Positions 1-6,543 of a stretch of 12,180 nucleotides of DNA are shown here, piece by piece. Position 1 is the first letter of the stretch. Each line of letters begins with the position of its first letter. The translations under genes were made by a program, and so were the position numbers. The notes beneath the pieces are model-generated. The model saw only the letters and a program-made list of their open reading frames with translations. It did not search any database and was not told the origin of the DNA. The DNA is from Moraxella lacunata (GTDB taxonomy: Bacteria; Pseudomonadota; Gammaproteobacteria; Pseudomonadales; Moraxellaceae), in contig NZ_MXAN01000016.1 in NCBI RefSeq assembly GCF_002027545.1, positions 6,114 to 18,293 of the forward strand. Direction: 5' to 3'.

Positions 1-82
1 GAAAGAGATTTATTATGAAAAATAATCTGACCGCTTATAACCAATAAACTTTAAAGTTATTACAAATGCGATGATGTGTGGA

Positions 83-150
83 TGTAGGGGCATGCTGAGC
101 ATGCCTTGTACAGTAATACCATCAAAGGGTGTGTTCAGCACACCCCTACA
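83..150. repeat. Double-hairpin REP/MITE-like element, 68 bp
   Basis: The element is bounded by an 8-bp inverted repeat, TGTAGGGG (83-90) and CCCCTACA (143-150). Inside are two separate hairpins: GGCATGC-TGA-GCATGCC (89-105) and GGGTGTG-TTCAG-CACACCC (127-145), 21 nt apart. The same plan, with different stem sequences, occurs at 8808-8876. The remainder of 1-240 is AT-rich; I see no gene in it. There is an ATG at 15 but it opens only 10 codons. No transposase gene is present, so any mobility would need an enzyme supplied elsewhere. Conserved pairing with divergent sequence is directly visible; mobility is inference. Confidence 0.65.
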
Positions 151-240
151 AACCTGTGGTAAATATTAAGTTGGTTGGGTGTAATTAGGTAAATATGCAA
201 GATTTTACCTATCTTTTAATCTTTTAAATGCAAGTGGTGG

Positions 241-323
241 GATAGCCATTTTCATGTAAAAACAATTTAAAAGTGTAAATTTTCATAAATTCAAATAAAT
301 ATTATCAAAATTTAACACGCCCC
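241..323 (+). repeat. Decayed right end of the panB-panC MITE family
   Basis: This stretch aligns by eye, with small indels, to the right-hand part of the MITE at about 5310-5397. Shared blocks include AGCCATTT-TCATG, AATTTTCAT, TTATCAA and the terminal AACACGCCC. The end of the similarity lies about 13-25 nt before the pcnB start, in the same orientation as the MITE end before panC. It therefore forms the upstream region of pcnB. A TATTAT at 300-305 could be a -10 element, but no convincing -35 is seen. A left end is not clear; a weak candidate is near 175-215. Confidence 0.5.
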
Positions 324-347
324 AGTAAAAAATGAGTGACACAAGTC

Positions 348-2315
348 ATGGCAAAGACAAAAGCGGACGCAAAACTCGGGCAGTCCCATGCTCGCCCCAA
401 ACAATTCAAGAAAACCAAAAAAGTCAAGCGGTCTAAACAGCCCAAACACCGCCAAACAGACAAACCAATGGCAAAGCATGCCATTCACCAAACATCAAAA
501 AAGCAGTCTAAACACCTTATGCAAAAAAAACCAACCAAACACAAAACTCCCAAATCATCAGCGACCGTGCTGTCGGCACAGAAGTTGGGGCTTGAAAAAC
601 GTACTTTGCCACACAGTATCGTGGAAGTTATCAGCACGCTTAACAAGGCAGGTTTTGACGCCTATATCGTGGGTGGTGGCGTGCGCGATAGTCTTTTGGG
701 GCTTGCTCCCAAGGATTTTGATGCTGTGACCAACGCTCGCCCTCATGAGATTAAGGCGATTTTTGGGGGGCGTTGCCGCATCATTGGCAAGCGGTTTCAA
801 CTCGCTCACGTTTATTCGGGGCGTGAACTCATTGAAGTGGCGACTTTTAGAGCTCCGCCCAAGGACGACACGCACACCACCGATGACGGCATGATTACCC
901 GTGATAATGTGTGGGGGACGATAGAGCAGGATTTTGCCCGTCGTGATTTTTCCATTAATGCCTTGTATTATCAGCCGATTAAGGGCGAAGTATTAGATTT
1001 TTGTGGGGCGGTCGATGACATCAAAAACGGCACATTACGCCTGCTTGGTGATGCCAAAGTGCGTGTGGAAGAAGACCCTGTCCGCCTGCTTCGTGCGTTG
1101 CGGTTTAAGGCAAAACTGGGTTTTGAATTTGACAAAGCCCTAGTCAAACAGTTTAATGACACAAGCTGGATGCTTTTGGAGCAGGTGTCCGCCCATCGGC
1201 TCTATGATGAGACCCAAAAGATGTTCACGGGCGGTTATCTGGCTCCGCTGTTACCCCTGCTATATCAATATGGAGCGATGAACAGTCTGATGACCTACGC
1301 TCAGCCCAAGCCCACTCGCCTTGCCCTGCAAGTTGCCAAAAACACCGATGAGCGGATTGCCTCGGGCAAAACTGCCAACCCTGCGTTTTTTTATGCGGTG
1401 CTGTTGTGGGAGAATTATTTGCATGCTTTGGCAAAGTTTAAGAAAAAAGGTCTGCCCTTTCACGAAGCCCAAATAAAAGCGTCTCGCAAGGTGTTTGATG
1501 CTCAGCGTATCAAGACCGCCATTCCTAAATTTGCCGAGGATTTTATCAGCGATATTTGGTTCATGCAACCCAAGCTTGTCAGCCCCAAGCCCAAAGACGT
1601 GGACAGGCTAAGCTCGCAGGGTAGATTTCGGGCAGGGCTTGATTTTCTTATCATGCGTGAGGGTCGTGATGACAGTCCGCTGTCCGAGCCGACCAATGAC
1701 ATGGGGGCGTGGTGGCAACGTTATTTGGCGGTTGATGCGACCAGTCAAAGCCAAATGCTAAATGCGTTGGGAGGCGGTGTGACTCGCACTCGCAGACGAC
1801 GTGGGGCAGATACAGGGACTGATAAAGGCATTGATAAAGATGCCGAACTTCTACAACTCCAACAGCTCTCAGGGCGTGATGATGACAAGGCGGACGATGT
1901 GCCACAACCGTTACTGGTGGTGGATACTGCCAACACGCCCAAGAGTGCTCGCCCCACGCCAAGAGTGCGACAGGTGGATGTGCCGACCTTTGAGCGCCGC
2001 ACGTACAGCGAGAGTGATTTTGCCAAACTGCTGGACAATGACGAGCCTTACATCCCATCGGTGCGTTATCGCAAACGTCAGCCATCATCAATGCTGTCCA
2101 TCAAAGAGCGTGAGCAAGGTCTGACCGAGAGCGACTTACAGCCATCTGTGTCAGACTCTGCCAAGCCTAAAACGCAGGCGAGCAAACGCCAAAAAGCAGG
2201 ACAGCAAACAAGACGACAAGCGGAGCCACGAGAAACCGCCCAAGATACTGACACGCCAAAACCCAAAAAACGCAAAAAATCCAACGCCAAACCACGAGCC
2301 AAACACGATGACTGA
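348..2315 (+). CDS. pcnB: Poly(A) polymerase I, long basic tails
   Basis: Class II nucleotidyltransferase that adds 3' poly(A) tails to RNA and marks transcripts for degradation. Numbering here is from the GTG at 336, which would give 659 residues. The head-domain motif GGGVRD is at 113-118, the metal-binding DFD at 127-129, RRDFSINAL at 202-210 and EDPVRLLRALRF at 246-257. IIGKRFQLAHV (149-159) matches the signature that separates poly(A) polymerases from CCA-adding enzymes. A C-terminal domain motif, RFRAGLDFLIMR, is at 430-441. The protein is much longer than the roughly 450-residue enterobacterial enzyme: about 85 Lys-rich residues precede the core and about 200 follow it, ending in a Lys/Arg-rich tail. 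I prefer ATG 348 to GTG 336, since neither has a strong ribosome site. An ATG at 332 lies in another frame and stops at 436. The 3' end overlaps folK by 8 nt, implying translational coupling. Confidence 0.93.
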   Translation: MAKTKADAKLGQSHARPKQFKKTKKVKRSKQPKHRQTDKPMAKHAIHQTSKKQSKHLMQKKPTKHKTPKSSATVLSAQKLGLEKRTLPHSIVEVISTLNKAGFDAYIVGGGVRDSLLGLAPKDFDAVTNARPHEIKAIFGGRCRIIGKRFQLAHVYSGRELIEVATFRAPPKDDTHTTDDGMITRDNVWGTIEQDFARRDFSINALYYQPIKGEVLDFCGAVDDIKNGTLRLLGDAKVRVEEDPVRLLRALRFKAKLGFEFDKALVKQFNDTSWMLLEQVSAHRLYDETQKMFTGGYLAPLLPLLYQYGAMNSLMTYAQPKPTRLALQVAKNTDERIASGKTANPAFFYAVLLWENYLHALAKFKKKGLPFHEAQIKASRKVFDAQRIKTAIPKFAEDFISDIWFMQPKLVSPKPKDVDRLSSQGRFRAGLDFLIMREGRDDSPLSEPTNDMGAWWQRYLAVDATSQSQMLNALGGGVTRTRRRRGADTGTDKGIDKDAELLQLQQLSGRDDDKADDVPQPLLVVDTANTPKSARPTPRVRQVDVPTFERRTYSESDFAKLLDNDEPYIPSVRYRKRQPSSMLSIKEREQGLTESDLQPSVSDSAKPKTQASKRQKAGQQTRRQAEPRETAQDTDTPKPKKRKKSNAKPRAKHDD

Positions 2316-2805
2316 TAAGGTACAAATCTATCTGGGGCTGGGGGGTAACATCGCCAACGAGCTTGGCGAACCAACTAGCCATATTTTGGCGGTGCGTGAT
2401 ACGCTAGCCTGTGATGAGCGGTTTTGTGATGTGGTGCTGTCGTCTTTGTATTCATCCAAGCCGTTTGGCGTAACCGACCAACCTGATTTTGTCAATGCGG
2501 TGCTGTCCGCCAAGACAAGCCTTGACCCGATAAGCCTGCTTGATTTTTGTCAAGACTTGGAGCAGGGGGCAGGGCGTGTGCGGTTACGGCGGTGGGGCGA
2601 GCGTTCGCTTGATGTGGATATTTTGTTGTATGGCGATGAAATTATCCATAATGACAGGCTGACCGTGCCACACAGTGGGATTTTTGAGCGAAATTTTGTG
2701 CTTGTGCCACTTTTAGAATTAAATGATAAATTGATGATAAACGGGCAAAAAATCCGTGAATTGGCATTGGCTTATGAGATGACTGGGCTTAGAAAGTTGG
2801 ATTAA
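2308..2805 (+). CDS. folK: 6-hydroxymethyl-dihydropterin pyrophosphokinase
   Basis: Transfers pyrophosphate from ATP to 6-hydroxymethyl-7,8-dihydropterin, the step before dihydropteroate synthase in folate synthesis; cytosolic. At 165 residues it has the usual family length. The N-terminal LGLGGN is at 9-14, the pterin-binding DQPDFVNAV at 57-65, and RWGERSLDVDILLYG at 95-109, with Asp102 and Asp104 in the positions of the metal-binding pair. PHSGIFERNFVLVPL follows at 121-135. The usual Pro in RWGPR is Glu here. The start ATG lies inside the end of pcnB (ATGACTGA), so it is probably translated by coupling. In relatives panB commonly follows folK; here two accessory genes intervene. Confidence 0.94.
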   Translation: MTDKVQIYLGLGGNIANELGEPTSHILAVRDTLACDERFCDVVLSSLYSSKPFGVTDQPDFVNAVLSAKTSLDPISLLDFCQDLEQGAGRVRLRRWGERSLDVDILLYGDEIIHNDRLTVPHSGIFERNFVLVPLLELNDKLMINGQKIRELALAYEMTGLRKLD

Positions 2806-2810
2806 CTTGG

Positions 2811-2871
2811 TGTATTATTAAATAAAGATATATTTTAAAATTTGGTATGTAGAGGCGAATCACATTCGCCC
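2811..2871 (+). repeat. Extended hairpin repeat downstream of folK
   Basis: An AT-rich leader (2811-2846) is followed by TGTAGAGG and a perfect hairpin, GGCGAAT-CAC-ATTCGCC (2854-2870). The whole 61-bp stretch closely resembles 7439-7499 downstream of rapZ, apart from small indels and substitutions. The element begins 6 nt after the folK stop. It lacks a following T run, so a Rho-independent terminator role is not supported; mRNA stabilisation or mobile-repeat origin are both possible. Confidence 0.65.
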
Positions 2872-2897
2872 CATGATGTATATCAACACAGGGTAAA

Positions 2898-2925
2898 TTG
2901 CCATTCACTCCTGCAATCATATCCT
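2898..2925 (+). promoter_or_regulatory. Possible sigma70 promoter for the rpn-type gene
   Basis: TTGCCA (2898-2903) matches five of six -35 positions, and TATCCT (2920-2925) matches four of six -10 positions, with a 16-nt spacer. It lies 37 nt before the ATG at 2963, which has a strong ribosome site AAGGAG at 2952-2957. Having its own promoter and ribosome site would make the inserted gene independent of pcnB-folK. The match is modest and was found by eye. Confidence 0.3.
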
Positions 2926-2962
2926 TTAATCAACACGATAAAATCGGCAAAAAGGAGCAATC

Positions 2963-3874
2963 ATGCAAGCAAGATTTATCAACCCATTTACTGATTATGG
3001 TTTTAAAAAATTGTTTGGCGAAGAAGCCAGTAAGCCCTTTTTGATAGATTTTTTAAATGCCATGCTCCCTGCTCATCATCAAATTAAGGACTTAACCTTA
3101 AAAAACAGCGAGCAAATGGGCATTAGTGATTTTGACCGCAAAGCCATTTATGATATTTATTGTGAAAGTCATACAGGCGAGCGGTTTATTGTGGAATTGC
3201 AACGAGCCAAACAAACTTTTTTTAAAGACCGCACATTATATTACGCCACTTTTCCGATTAACGAACAAGCCCAAAAAGGCGAATGGAATTATCAATTAAA
3301 GGCGGTGTATTGTATCAGCATTTTGGATTTTTTATTTGATGAGCATAAAGACGACCCAGAAGTTATTTATACCGTGCAATTAAAAGACCAAAATAATCAA
3401 ATTTTTTATGATAAATTAACGCTGATTTATTTGCAATTACCCAATTTTTGTAAAAAAGAACATGAATTGGTAACGCCACTTGATAAATGGTTATTTTTTA
3501 TTAAAAATTTGGAAGATTTACAATACATTCCTGCTATTTTTAAAGACAGTATTATTGAACAAGCCTTTGAAAAAGCCAATCTTGCCACATTTAATCGCCA
3601 AGAAATTGATAAATACGAGCGAAGTTTGAAAGTATATCGTGATTTGCATAATTCACTAGAAACCGCCATAAAAGACGGCTTTTATCAAGGTATGGAACAC
3701 GGTTTGCAAACAGGGTTAAAAGAAGGCTTGCAACAAGGTATGCAAAAAGGCATTGAGCAGGGCAAATACGAGCAAAAAATCGCCACCGCCAAAACATTAA
3801 AAGGGCTAAATATCAGCCCAAAAGACATTGCGTTGGCGACAGGTCTGGATATTGATGAGATTAATAAACTTTAA
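2963..3874 (+). CDS. Rpn-family PD-(D/E)XK nuclease/putative transposase
   Basis: Member of the Rpn (recombination-promoting nuclease, PDDEXK_2, TIGR01784-type) family; characterised relatives are DNA endonucleases, and E. coli members have been linked to phage defence. The 303-residue protein opens with the typical FINPFTDYGFKKLFG (5-19). The probable active site is Asp64 (in YDIYCES) with the Glu78-x-Gln80 of VELQ, a known variant in which Gln replaces the usual Lys. The C-terminal region (238-268) is a Gly/Gln/Lys repeat of the type GxxxGLxxG, followed by a small helical domain ending DIDEINKL, also typical. AAGGAG sits 5 nt before the ATG. Codons are visibly more AT-rich than in pcnB, folK or panB, suggesting acquisition. 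No terminal repeats of its own are seen, so it does not look like a self-mobile element. Confidence 0.85.
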   Translation: MQARFINPFTDYGFKKLFGEEASKPFLIDFLNAMLPAHHQIKDLTLKNSEQMGISDFDRKAIYDIYCESHTGERFIVELQRAKQTFFKDRTLYYATFPINEQAQKGEWNYQLKAVYCISILDFLFDEHKDDPEVIYTVQLKDQNNQIFYDKLTLIYLQLPNFCKKEHELVTPLDKWLFFIKNLEDLQYIPAIFKDSIIEQAFEKANLATFNRQEIDKYERSLKVYRDLHNSLETAIKDGFYQGMEHGLQTGLKEGLQQGMQKGIEQGKYEQKIATAKTLKGLNISPKDIALATGLDIDEINKL

Positions 3875-3883
3875 GGATAATAC

Positions 3884-4366
3884 ATGAACCAAGACAGCCA
3901 TTATTTACAAAAACCTTTTATTACCGTTGGGGCGGTATTTGAAGATAATATCGGCATTAATGATATTATTAATAACACCAATAATACCGAGCTTGATTAT
4001 AAAGGATTTTGTTATACATTTAAGGCGGAAATTGATAGCGATTTTAAGGTGGGCGATTATGCGGTGGTTCATGCCCGAAATGAATTAAAAATTGTCAGAA
4101 TTGTCCAAATTCACGATGCCCCAAAAATTGACATGAATGTCAATTTTGAATATAAATGGGTGGTACAAAAAATTGATTTTGGGGCATTTAAAGAACGTCA
4201 TCAAGAACAAAAACGCATTGAAACATTATTAAATGCATTGCAAATTGCCGAGCGTAAAGAAGCGTTGCTTGATAGATTAAATAAAATGTCGCAAAAAGAC
4301 GAAACATTTGGCGAATTATTAAAGCAAACGCTAAATACGCAAGCCTTGATTGAAAAGAACGACTAA
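3884..4366 (+). CDS. Uncharacterised protein, beta-rich plus helical tail
   Basis: I do not recognise a named family. The 160-residue product has no signal peptide or membrane segment. Residues 10-98 read as beta strands, including VGDYAVVHAR (56-65) and KIVRIVQI (69-76), resembling a small beta-barrel. An FEYKWVVQKID segment (88-98) leads into a charged, probably coiled-coil helix (100-140: KERHQEQKRIETLLNA, then ERKEALLDRLNKM). From memory, small phage-encoded proteins share the VGDxVVV...YKWVV...E/K-rich helix plan, but none that I know has a proven role. The gene starts 9 nt after the nuclease gene and uses AAGGA overlapping that gene's stop, so the two are probably co-transcribed. It shares their AT-rich composition. 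It ends 2 nt before panB. Confidence 0.7.
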   Translation: MNQDSHYLQKPFITVGAVFEDNIGINDIINNTNNTELDYKGFCYTFKAEIDSDFKVGDYAVVHARNELKIVRIVQIHDAPKIDMNVNFEYKWVVQKIDFGAFKERHQEQKRIETLLNALQIAERKEALLDRLNKMSQKDETFGELLKQTLNTQALIEKND

Positions 4367-4368
4367 GC

Positions 4369-5193
4369 ATGACCTACCTAACCCACACCGCCCCCATAAC
4401 CCTATCCACGCTTGCCAAATACAAAAAGCAAGGCGAAAAATTTAGTTGTCTGACCTGCTATGATGCCAGTTTTGCTTATCTTATGGCACAGGCGGGCATT
4501 GACGTGATTTTGGTGGGCGATAGCCTTGGCATGGTGGTGCAGGGGAAAGCGTCCACGTTGCCCGTTACCGTTGCCGACATGGTGTATCACACCGCCAATG
4601 TCGCCCGTGCCAACCGCCATGCCTTGATTATGACCGATTTGCCCTTTATGAGTTATGCCACGTTGCCTGATGCGATTGCAAATGCTCGTGCGGTCATGCA
4701 AGCAGGGGCGAATGTGGTTAAAATCGAAGGCGGTAGCGAGCTTGCCGACACGGTCAAGGTTTTGACGGATAATGGCGTGCCTGTGTGCGTGCATTTGGGA
4801 TTAACGCCCCAATCGGTCAATGTATTGGGTGGTTATAAGGTGCAGGGCAAAACAGACGCACAAGCGGACAAGCTATTAAGAGATTGTGAAGTTTTGGTAA
4901 ACGCAGGGGCGAGCATAATTGTGTTAGAATGCGTGCCGTTATCGCTTGCCAAAGCCGTGAGCGAGCGGTTTGCCGTGCCTGTCATCGGCATTGGGGCAGG
5001 TGTGGAGACGGACGGACAAGTGCTGGTCATGCACGATATGTTAGGCGTATATACCCAAAAACCTGCCAAATTTGTTAAGGATTTCTTAAAAGATGACAGC
5101 AATCAAACAGGCGATATTTTGGGGGCGTTTGTCAATTTTCATCAAGCGGTTAAAAATAAAACTTTTCCTAGTGTTGAGCATACTTTTCACTAG
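4369..5193 (+). CDS. panB: 3-methyl-2-oxobutanoate hydroxymethyltransferase
   Basis: Makes ketopantoate from alpha-ketoisovalerate using 5,10-methylenetetrahydrofolate, the first committed step of pantothenate synthesis; a cytosolic TIM-barrel enzyme. At 274 residues it matches the family. LTCYDASFA is at 28-36. The metal ligands correspond to Asp51 (VGDSLG) and Asp90 (MTDLPF). Lys118 and Glu120 lie in VVKIEGG, and the catalytic Glu187 in LECVP, each six residues later than in E. coli. The C-terminus EHTFH matches the family's usual EHSFH ending, so the protein is full length. The ATG follows the upstream stop by 2 nt with only a weak ribosome site, suggesting coupling to the accessory gene. 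Its stop codon TAG is shared with the left end of the MITE that follows. Confidence 0.96.
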   Translation: MTYLTHTAPITLSTLAKYKKQGEKFSCLTCYDASFAYLMAQAGIDVILVGDSLGMVVQGKASTLPVTVADMVYHTANVARANRHALIMTDLPFMSYATLPDAIANARAVMQAGANVVKIEGGSELADTVKVLTDNGVPVCVHLGLTPQSVNVLGGYKVQGKTDAQADKLLRDCEVLVNAGASIIVLECVPLSLAKAVSERFAVPVIGIGAGVETDGQVLVMHDMLGVYTQKPAKFVKDFLKDDSNQTGDILGAFVNFHQAVKNKTFPSVEHTFH

Positions 5194-5399
5194 GGCGTGT
5201 TGAACTTTGGTATTTGCAATGAAAAATGAGAAAAATCGTACGTTTTTCAAGGAAAAAACGCAGGCTGATAGTCATTCTATCAGACAAGTTTTCGCCTTCG
5301 AGCCACAAGATTTAGCCATTTTTCATGCAAAAATTGATTAAAATTGTCCAATTTTCATCTTATTTTTATAAAAATGTTATCAATGTTCAACACGCCCTA
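5191..5399. mobile_element. MITE-like element inserted in the panB stop codon
   Basis: Perfect 13-bp terminal inverted repeats, GGGCGTGTTGAAC (5193-5205) and GTTCAACACGCCC (5385-5397), are flanked by TA on both sides (5191-5192 and 5398-5399), consistent with a TA target duplication. Subterminal inverted sequences follow: TTGCAATGAAAAATG (5214-5228) against CATTTTTCATGCAA (5317-5330). A central hairpin, CTGATAG-TCATT-CTATCAG, is at 5265-5283. About 205 bp with no transposase gene, hence a non-autonomous element. TA-targeting enzymes such as those of IS630/mariner or the IS427 group of IS5 could mobilise it; which one is inference. Confidence 0.8.
5344..5372 (+). promoter_or_regulatory. Possible outward promoter at the MITE right end
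   Basis: TTGTCC (5344-5349) and TATAAA (5367-5372) are separated by 17 nt and point toward panC. Transcription would begin near 5379, about 25-40 nt before the panC start codons. If active, it would replace the read-through from panB that the insertion lengthened. Such A/T-rich hexamers arise easily in this background, so this needs 5'-end mapping. Confidence 0.4.
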
Positions 5400-5415
5400 A
5401 TTAATGGCAAAAATT

Positions 5416-6264
5416 ATGAAAATCTTTCACCATATCAACGACTTACAAACCGCCCTAAACAAGCACCGCAAAGACGGCAAAACCATTGGTTTTGTGCCGA
5501 CCATGGGGAATTTGCATGACGGGCATTTGTCGCTTATCAATATCGCCAAACGTCATGCCGATATTGCCGTGGTCAGTATTTTTGTCAATCCCACGCAGTT
5601 TGGGGCGGGCGAAGATTTTGACAGCTACCCACGCACGCTGGACGCAGATTGTGAAAAATTGCAAAGCGTACAAGCGGATTTGGTGTTCGCCCCGAGCGTT
5701 GATGAGATGTATCCGACTTATCCGCCGAATATTCAAGTTTTGAGCGGAGAAATTACCAAGATTTTATGTGGCAAATCTCGCCCCACGCATTTTGACGGTG
5801 TGGGCTTGGTGGTGGGTAAGCTTTTTAATATCGTCCGCCCTGATGTGGCGGTATTTGGCAAAAAAGATTATCAACAGCTTGCCATTATCCGCAGGTTGAA
5901 TGATGAATTAAATTTTGGCATAAACATCATCGGTGGCGAGATTGTCCGTAATAAAGACGGTTTGGCATTGTCATCACGAAATGGTTATTTAACTGATGAT
6001 GAATTAAACACCGCCCCCATTATCCAAAAAACTTTGCAAAAGATTAAAGTCGATATGATAAAGGCGGGTATAAGTCAATATCCAAATATTATCCAAAAAT
6101 ACCATGATGAATTAACCAATATGGGATTAAAGGTGGATTATTTAGAGCTTTATAATGATAAATTAGAACCTGTTAAAGGGACTGATAAAAAATTAGTGGT
6201 ATTAACGGCGGTATATGTCGGTAAGGCACGGCTTTTGGATAATATAGAAATTGATTTATCATAA
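5416..6264 (+). CDS. panC: Pantothenate synthetase
   Basis: ATP-dependent condensation of pantoate with beta-alanine to give pantothenate; cytosolic. With numbering from the alternative ATG at 5404, the nucleotide-binding signature PTMGNLHDGH is at 32-41 with its two His residues. VNPTQFGAGEDFDSYPRT is at 61-78, GKKDYQQL at 152-159 and the KMSKS-equivalent region DGLALSSRN at 185-193. I choose ATG 5416 because it places the signature Pro at residue 28 exactly as in E. coli; 5404 would add four residues. Neither start has a recognisable Shine-Dalgarno sequence. The inferred pre-insertion arrangement puts the panB stop only 3-15 nt before these starts, so translation was probably coupled to panB before the MITE separated them. 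No panD is in the window. Confidence 0.94.
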   Translation: MKIFHHINDLQTALNKHRKDGKTIGFVPTMGNLHDGHLSLINIAKRHADIAVVSIFVNPTQFGAGEDFDSYPRTLDADCEKLQSVQADLVFAPSVDEMYPTYPPNIQVLSGEITKILCGKSRPTHFDGVGLVVGKLFNIVRPDVAVFGKKDYQQLAIIRRLNDELNFGINIIGGEIVRNKDGLALSSRNGYLTDDELNTAPIIQKTLQKIKVDMIKAGISQYPNIIQKYHDELTNMGLKVDYLELYNDKLEPVKGTDKKLVVLTAVYVGKARLLDNIEIDLS

Positions 6265-6326
6265 AAAATTATTTTAATTTAAAATGGTAATTGATTGATG
6301 ATTAAACGGTTATCTTTTTAAATGGT

Positions 6327-6345
6327 GGGGGAATTATATTCGCCC
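6327..6345 (+). repeat. Degenerate copy of the GGGCGAAT hairpin repeat
   Basis: GGGGGAAT-TAT-ATTCGCCC is the family hairpin with one base change (C to G in the left arm) that leaves a single mismatch in an 8-bp stem. It lies 62 nt after the panC stop. The flanking TGTAG is not intact. In the 279-nt gap 6265-6543 the only other structured part I see is the repeat at 6414-6490. Confidence 0.5.
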
Positions 6346-6413
6346 TAATAAATCATTTGTATAAATTTGAAAATAGAGTTTTATCATAAATTATTAAACT
6401 TCCTGCAAAACTA

Positions 6414-6490
6414 GTTTTCCGTTCGCCCTGAGCCTGTCGAAGGGTAGCGGAAAACCGTTAGGTTGCCCAAGCTCACCACGAACGGTTTTC
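6414..6490. repeat. REP doublet with CCCTGAGCCTGTCGAAGGG-type motif
   Basis: Two adjoining hairpins share a short central segment. The first pairs GTTTTCCG (6414-6421) with CGGAAAAC (6448-6455); the second pairs GAAAACCGTT (6450-6459) with AACGGTTTTC (6481-6490). CCGTTCG (6419-6425) and CGAACGG (6479-6485) form an outer pair, so alternative folds compete. The inner text CGCCCTGAGCCTGTCGAAGGG (6424-6444) is of a kind I recall as widespread in gammaproteobacterial intergenic regions. It ends 54 nt before rapZ, placing it in that gene's upstream region. Confidence 0.65.
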
Positions 6491-6543
6491 TTTAAATGCG
6501 GAGTTTTTTAAGAAATCTGTTTAAATTATTATAAGGAAAATAA

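Noticed and set aside
15..47. Short ATG frame of 10 codons at the left edge
   Set aside because: Too short and without context; could be part of a cut-off leader, but nothing supports translation.
416..422. Frameshift in the A run joining the ATG 332 frame to PcnB
   Set aside because: The PcnB frame is open from 336 without help, and the Lys-rich N-terminus reads sensibly from ATG 348, so no frameshift is needed.
1651..2091. 146-codon open frame on the - strand inside pcnB
   Set aside because: It lies wholly within a well-supported gene, has Cys/His-rich low-quality composition and no recognisable domain.
2854..2871. Rho-independent terminator after folK
   Set aside because: The stem is good but CCCC rather than a T run follows; it is better explained as a member of the dispersed repeat family.
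2963..3874. Complete insertion sequence around the Rpn gene
   Set aside because: No terminal inverted repeats or target duplication were found flanking the nuclease gene or the two-gene pair.
4402..4794. 130-codon open frame on the - strand inside panB
   Set aside because: The antisense of conserved PanB codons; no ribosome site or protein family character.
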